A program made the position numbers and the translations under genes. 64,000 nucleotides of DNA from Pseudeuparius sepicola (Eukaryota > Arthropoda > Insecta > Coleoptera > Anthribidae). The notes under the pieces were generated by a model. That model worked only from the letters and a program-made list of their open reading frames with translations, was not told the origin of the DNA and ran no database searches. Each line of letters begins with the position of its first letter. The stretch's first letter is position 1. The stretch lies in assembly GCA_963920635.1 (NCBI GenBank), contig OY987302.1, forward strand, positions 38,071,500-38,135,499. The letters run 5' to 3'. Shown here piece by piece: positions 59,550 through 64,000 of this stretch.

Positions 59550-60950
59550 ATGCATGGCTACAGACTATTTAATTTGCAAGCCAGAGAAAAAGTTATTAAA
59601 TTATTTCAAAGATGAAAAACGCAACGGAGGACCACTTTTACCAGTTCACGCAGTCCAAGAGGTAAATTGCAAACATTATGGCAGTAGATAGTGATTACGC
59701 AATCAAATATTTTCAGCGTGTTTCTCAAGCTTTGGGCATTAGTTTACGCACTGTTTCACGCATTTCCCACGAAGTGCAGAGAGCAGAGGGTCAAGATGGT
59801 CCCCAGGAAAATCCAACTACTTCTGCCGCGAAATATGGACCTCGACAAAAAAAAAACAAAACCAGAGACTTGCCAGAGGAAACGAAAATTGAAGTCAGAA
59901 ATGTTATTTATAATATGTATTAAGAAAGTAAGTTTGCATTCTAGTTGAATTCGGTGTGTGTGTAGTTAAATGTTAAATTTTCTTTCACGTTTCTAGATTG
60001 CTATAACTGGATAGTCAGACCATCACTTTACAATTTCAAGGCGCGGTAAAATTTATAATCATAATATATAAAAGTAAAACCACACACATACCTAATCTTA
60101 TAACTTCTCTAAAAAGGTGATGGTAAAAGGCATTATTTTACAATTTAAATTTGGGTGAATTCATCGGGGTGGGATATCTGATTGCGTTTTACAAGTAGAA
60201 TCCTTGTTTATATAAATAAGGGTAGAATGTGTTAATGCAAGGAAAAGAGCAGAAAAAATATTCTAAAATGCAGAAGATATTTAGGAGTTTTGTATCTGGG
60301 TTAATGTTTTAGACACCAACTTTTAAATTAACAAATTACCTTTTTTTCATTCTTGCAAATATCAAAATTTGCTTACAATGTATTTGTTTTAGGGTTAAGG
60401 GTAGCTGGAGTGGGTTAGAGTTAAACATATATATTTTTTAAATTTTAAATTCATTTATTTATAGAAAAGCACCTAACTCTGAAGACTTTGAGGGAGGAAT
60501 TGGCTATTAAATTACCGCTTGATATTAGTAAGTCATCCTTGGGTCGTTTATTACCACAGATTGGTTTTAAATATAAAAAGGACGACAACCGCAGGGCGTT
60601 AATGGAAAAGGGTCAGATTGTCTTGAGAAGAGCAGAGTTACTGCGGAAATATAAAAATAATCAAAACTCTGAGTTGAAGCAGCAAGTTGTTTTCCTTGAC
60701 GAAACTTGGATATTTGCAAGAGGAAACCAAAAACGATCTTGGCAGGATGAATCCATAAAGAGCGTTCGAAGACCTGAGGGATACCAAGGAAAGCGCTTTA
60801 TAATTTTGCATGCTGGTCATAATAAAGATTTGTGGACAACGCTGTTTATTCCACTCGGTCAAAACTAGCTGACTACCACGGAGACATGAATGGCGACATT
60901 TTTCTAAAATGAGTTAAGGAAAAACTTGTTCGCTAGTCACTTCTTTTTCC
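59550..60950 (+). pseudogene. IS630-like DDE transposase, three exons, lightly broken
   Basis: Exon 1 is about 59550-59661: MHGYRLFNLQAREKVIK, then a one-base shift into DEKRNGGPLLPVHAVQE. The intron is 59662-59716 (GTAAAT...TTTTCAG). Exon 2 is 59717-59927: RVSQALGISLRTVSRISHEV and RDLPEETKIEVRNVIYNMY, followed by a stop at 59921. The intron is 59928-60464. Exon 3 begins at 60465: KHLTLKTLREELAIKLPLDI, LLPQIGFKYKKDDNRRALM, VVFLDETWIFARGNQKRSW (first Asp) and EGYQGKRFIILHAGH. A frameshift follows near 60865 into HGDMNGDIFLK, and the C-terminal half is missing. NQKRSWQD is continuous here, whereas the relative at 4930-8980 has an intron at that point. Confidence 0.88.
59997..60215. repeat. direct repeat, copy 1 (copy 2 at 61607-61855)
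   Basis: GATTGCTATAACTGGATAGT, ATCACTTTACAATTTCAAGG and GGGTGAATTCATCGGGGTG recur in the same order at 61607-61855, with minor changes and one internal duplication of the GGGTGAA(T/G)T motif. Copy 1 lies inside the second intron of the IS630-like pseudogene. Origin unknown. Confidence 0.8.
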
Positions 60951-61073
60951 ACAACGTAAATTTTTACAGGAATTCACCCAATCCAACACAGAGTGAGAAT
61001 AATGATAAATTCAGGCGTATAAAAATACGCCTGCCGCTTTTTAGTCTTATTGTTAAAAAAATATAGATACCTA

Positions 61074-61362
61074 GTTTAAAAATAAACTAAACAAACATGG
61101 TTTAATAGCAAACCCAACTAATAAGTAAAAAATAATAATAGCAAACCGAATTTTATTGTAAAAAAGAAGCGTGGGGTGCATGACATCAATTGTTATAAAT
61201 ATTTCATTAGTAGTAGCTATTGATAAAAGTAGAGTTATTATAAAAATATAGTAAAAAGCACCCATGCTTTTTTTTACAATAAAATTTGGTTTGCTATAAT
61301 TATTTTTTACTTTTTAGTTCGGTTTGCTATTAAAGCGTGTTTTTTAGTTTTTTAAACTACAT
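61074..61362. mobile_element. 290-bp snap-back MITE
   Basis: The arms of about 108 bp, GTTTAAAAATAAACTAAAC...AGCAAACCGAATTTTATTG and its inverse CAATAAAATTTGGTTTGC...TTAGTTTTTTAAAC, surround a loop of about 70 bases. The unit AATAGCAAACC occurs twice in each arm. Non-coding. Confidence 0.88.
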
Positions 61363-61606
61363 TTTAAAATTTATTTTTTGTTTGATGTATCTGTAATTAA
61401 TATACCCATGTACTTTATCTGTGTTCATATATTTATTTCAAAATTTGTTTATTTACCCTAATATGTCTATATTCTTTGTGTTTAATAAGTTCTTAAAAGA
61501 TGTGGTCAAAATTTTGATTTTGGATTTAGTTGTATCTACTTTTATCTTTTGTCTTTATATCCTTTTAGTTAGCTACGTACATACATTATACATTAGTTAG
61601 CAACAT

Positions 61607-61855
61607 TGCTATAACTGGATAGTCAGACTATCACTTTACAATTTCAAGGCATGGTAAAATGTATATAATATATAAAAATAAAACCACGGACCTAATATTA
61701 CAGCTTCTCTAAATATGTCTGTGATGGTAAAACGCATTATTTTACAATTAATATTTGGGTGAATTTACCGGCTAAAACGCATTATGTTACAATTAAATAT
61801 GGGTGAAGTCACCGGGGTGAAAGGACTGGTATATCTGGTTGCCTATACAAGTATA
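61607..61855. repeat. direct repeat, copy 2 (copy 1 at 59997-60215)
   Basis: Same blocks as copy 1 (TTGCTATAACTGGATAGT, TCACTTTACAATTTCAAGG), with an extra inner duplication of about 50 bases (AAAACGCATTAT occurs twice). It has the same orientation as copy 1. Confidence 0.8.
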
Positions 61856-62110
61856 AATTTTCCCCATTTAAATCTACGGCACTGGAGGATGCAGCCTCGA
61901 TTTGATTGATTCAGTGATGTAAATTGATGACGTGTACGCCATAATTCGTGAAACGTACTTTAAATAAGATTTTACGAAGCTATTTTTTTTTGTTTTGAAG
62001 GTGTTTATTTTTTATATGTTTTTTTTATTTTGAAGAATGTGTAAAAGATATTTGTTTGTTTTATACGTGATTTTATATTTTTACAATAAATCTTGTATCT
62101 TTATTTTTTA

Positions 62111-63083
62111 CAGGGTGGCTCATTATAAATTGACACCCCCCTTAACTTGCTAGTTTTTGAGGTTAGAAAAAAAGTTTTTTTACAAAAGTTATAGATACTA
62201 ATACAAAGTTTTTTGTGACACTATTGGACCTTATACAGTGTGTTCTAGAAAGCCGTGGCAGGCATAACTTACGTTTCTTTAAATGGAACATGTTGTATAT
62301 TTTTGTTATATGTTCGCTCCAACCGTTCGTTCAGAACTAAGCCTTTTTTGAGGGATTACTCCTTGGGTCATAGGCTGCCATGAAAGACAAATGCCAAATT
62401 ATAGTAATAGCTGACAGTTTGCATGTATATTTATGCTTTGGAAAATAAAATGAGCTATTTTAAGTTTTCAGAGAAAATTAAGAATGGAAATTGAGAGAAA
62501 TGAGAAATTTTAAATAGTAAGTGACATAGTTAATAAACTTCGTTGGATTTATTGTTCGAATTTAATTTTTATTGAAAATGACAATAACATTTAGAAAAAG
62601 GATATACGTATGAATTTATTGATATTTGCTACTAAGTTTCTGTTTATTGGGGCAACAATAAAGTTGCTGTATTCAGTATTTAATATGTGGATTTCTTCCC
62701 GAATTCTACCTTTCAGTGTTTCTACATTTTTCGGTCTGTCATAATAAATTCTGTTTTTTCAATAACCCCACAAAAACATATAAAAATATATCCTTTTTCT
62801 AAATGTCATTATCGTTTTCAATAAAAATTAAATTACAAACAATAAATTTGACGAACATGCAGCGAACATATAACATATATGCTTCATTGGAATCGGAAAA
62901 ATGGGTAGAACAAGGCATTCCATTTAAAAAAACAAAAGTTATGTTTGCCACGGCTTTCTAGAACACACTGTATAAGGTCCAATAGCGTCACAAAAAAACG
63001 TTGTATTAGTATCTAAAACTTTTGTAACAAAACTTTTTTTCTAACCTCAGACACTAGCAAGTTAAGGGGGGTGTCAATTTATA
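62111..63083 (-). mobile_element. internally deleted mariner (MITE), copy 2, right end clipped
   Basis: Starts TA-CAGGGTGGCTCATTATAAA at 62111, as does the copy at 13204. It ends at GTGTCAATTTATA (63083), lacking the last 16 bases or so (the GAGCCACCCTG terminus), and is replaced by poly-T. It holds the same minus-strand transposase tail near 62590-62770 (compare TTCTTCCCGAATTCTACC with the first copy). It cannot be excised normally because one end is missing. Confidence 0.9.
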
Positions 63084-63630
63084 CTTTTTTTTTTATAAAA
63101 ACCGTTTATTATTACTAATAACATACATTCTTATCCTTCTATACTTTATAGACTAGTACAGTCGCGGACAGTTGGTATCGAACGACCTGAAGAGGTTTCT
63201 CGTGGCTATCGTTACAGGGCGCGCGGAGACGGCAACATCGCGCTGGAGTCTGCAGCCGGCCGGTCTGCTAAAAATAGAACCATAAAATGCAAATTACAGC
63301 CTCCAGCCTCTCACAGCAAAGGAACAAAATTCGAGGAAAATGCAACTTTGTGCTGGTAATAATTCCAACCCCAGTGTTGGTATTTAATATTTCGTACTAT
63401 TTTATCATGTTACTATACCGTCTAGTATTTATGATAATGAAATAAAAAAATAATAAATATCAAGGCTGAGATTAGAATCAACACCACAATAAAAGTTGCT
63501 TTTTCTCGAGTTTCCTTCCTTTGCTGCCAGCACCCTGTATTAATTAGGAATATGAAATTAGGTAAATCCATAGTCAATTTGAGCCACAATAGAATTCCGA
63601 AGAATTTCTCAAAAACAATAATTTAATATA
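63084..63630. other. no gene; GC-rich stretch at 63165-63275
   Basis: After a T-rich junction there is a CpG-containing stretch (GGGCGCGCGGAGACGGCAAC) of unknown role. CACCCTGTATTAATT at about 63530 is a MITE-type end. Confidence 0.4.
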
Positions 63631-64000
63631 CAGGGTGTCTACTTTTAAACATATGCAAATTAATAAAATCTTTATTTTTGGAGATAATCCCTGAACATTC
63701 TTTGTGTGAAAGGCCTTCAAAAATCGCTTCTTTTAGCCTTCCTATCATTTTCAAAAGGCAAATCCAGGTCCGGCTACGATTTTTGAGTGTTTTTTTATTT
63801 AAAATCTACCAATACAGCGTTAATCAGGATCCCCCTAAAACCCCTTTATATACCAAATTTGAACAAAGAATTTAGAGAGAGATCTATTCTACAGGATGTC
63901 AAGGTTCAGCAAAATAGGAAATTTACAGGCATTTGGCGAGTCAAGTGTGCCATGGAATCCCGTCAAAATAGTTTAATTGTCAACAGAACCACTCAAAGTG
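63631..64000. mobile_element. partial copy of the 1.24 kb snap-back MITE
   Basis: Starts TA-CAGGGTGTCTACTTTTAAA at 63631 and follows the left arm of the element at 49600-50843: GGAGATAATCCCTGAACATT, GAAAGGCCTTCAAAAATCGC, ATTTTCAAAAGGCAAATCC and GTGTGCCATGGAATCCC. It runs out of the window. It is more diverged than the two arms of the 49600 copy are from each other. Confidence 0.9.

Overview
This 64 kb window is eukaryotic, AT-rich and dominated by transposable elements. It most likely comes from an insect nuclear genome. Reasons: several DD41D mariner-type transposases, many snap-back MITEs ending in TA-CAGGGTG, small introns of 50-70 bp, and relics of a LINE, a Crypton tyrosine recombinase, a Penelope-like element and hAT, typical of insect repeat-rich DNA. 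The order cannot be fixed from sequence alone. No convincing host protein-coding gene, tRNA or rRNA was found. Nearly every long open frame that can be explained is a transposase, reverse transcriptase or recombinase, intact or broken.

Layout. 1-4.9 kb: a hAT-like end, a 2.9 kb element with inverted ends and a 101-bp tandem repeat, then GC-rich unassigned DNA. 4.9-9.0 kb: a decayed IS630-like DDE transposase gene whose small intron holds a complete 2.35 kb DD40D mariner with 534-bp inverted repeats. 9.7-11.5 kb: a retrozyme-like repeat fragment, a Crypton recombinase relic whose nucleophile codon reads Cys, and two snap-back repeats. 11.7-14.2 kb: a terminal-inverted-repeat element abutting an internally deleted mariner. 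15.5-18.0 kb: a 2.5 kb near-perfect palindrome. 23.7-28.4 kb: an IS630-like exon fragment and a degraded LINE with both ORFs. 30 kb: a 21-bp minisatellite between 25-bp inverted ends. 31.6-35.6 kb: a large inverted repeat interrupted by an hAT element with a perfect 8-bp target duplication. 36-37.3 kb: a Penelope-like element with a 14-bp target duplication and its RT core deleted.

The most striking region is 39,101-51,082. A snap-back MITE of about 470 bp appears to have been opened at its central TATATA by serial insertion of at least six TA-targeting elements, growing to 12 kb. Inside lie an intact 351-aa DD41D mariner transposase, a 335-aa DD41D transposase split by a 53-bp intron, a (TA)n array, and a 326-bp non-coding repeat unit in inverted arrangement. 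That unit carries a sequence matching a type I hammerhead ribozyme in both orientations. Its right boundary coincides with the predicted cleavage site, as expected for a retrozyme or a Penelope pseudo-LTR.

51-64 kb: GC-rich unique-looking DNA with local tandem duplications (possibly promoter or first-exon material of a gene lying outside), two copies of a 600-bp MITE, a second IS630-like pseudogene, a palindrome, and second copies of two mariner-derived MITEs. The elements do not form a pathway. What connects them is nesting, shared TA target sites and a repeated history of insertion and decay.
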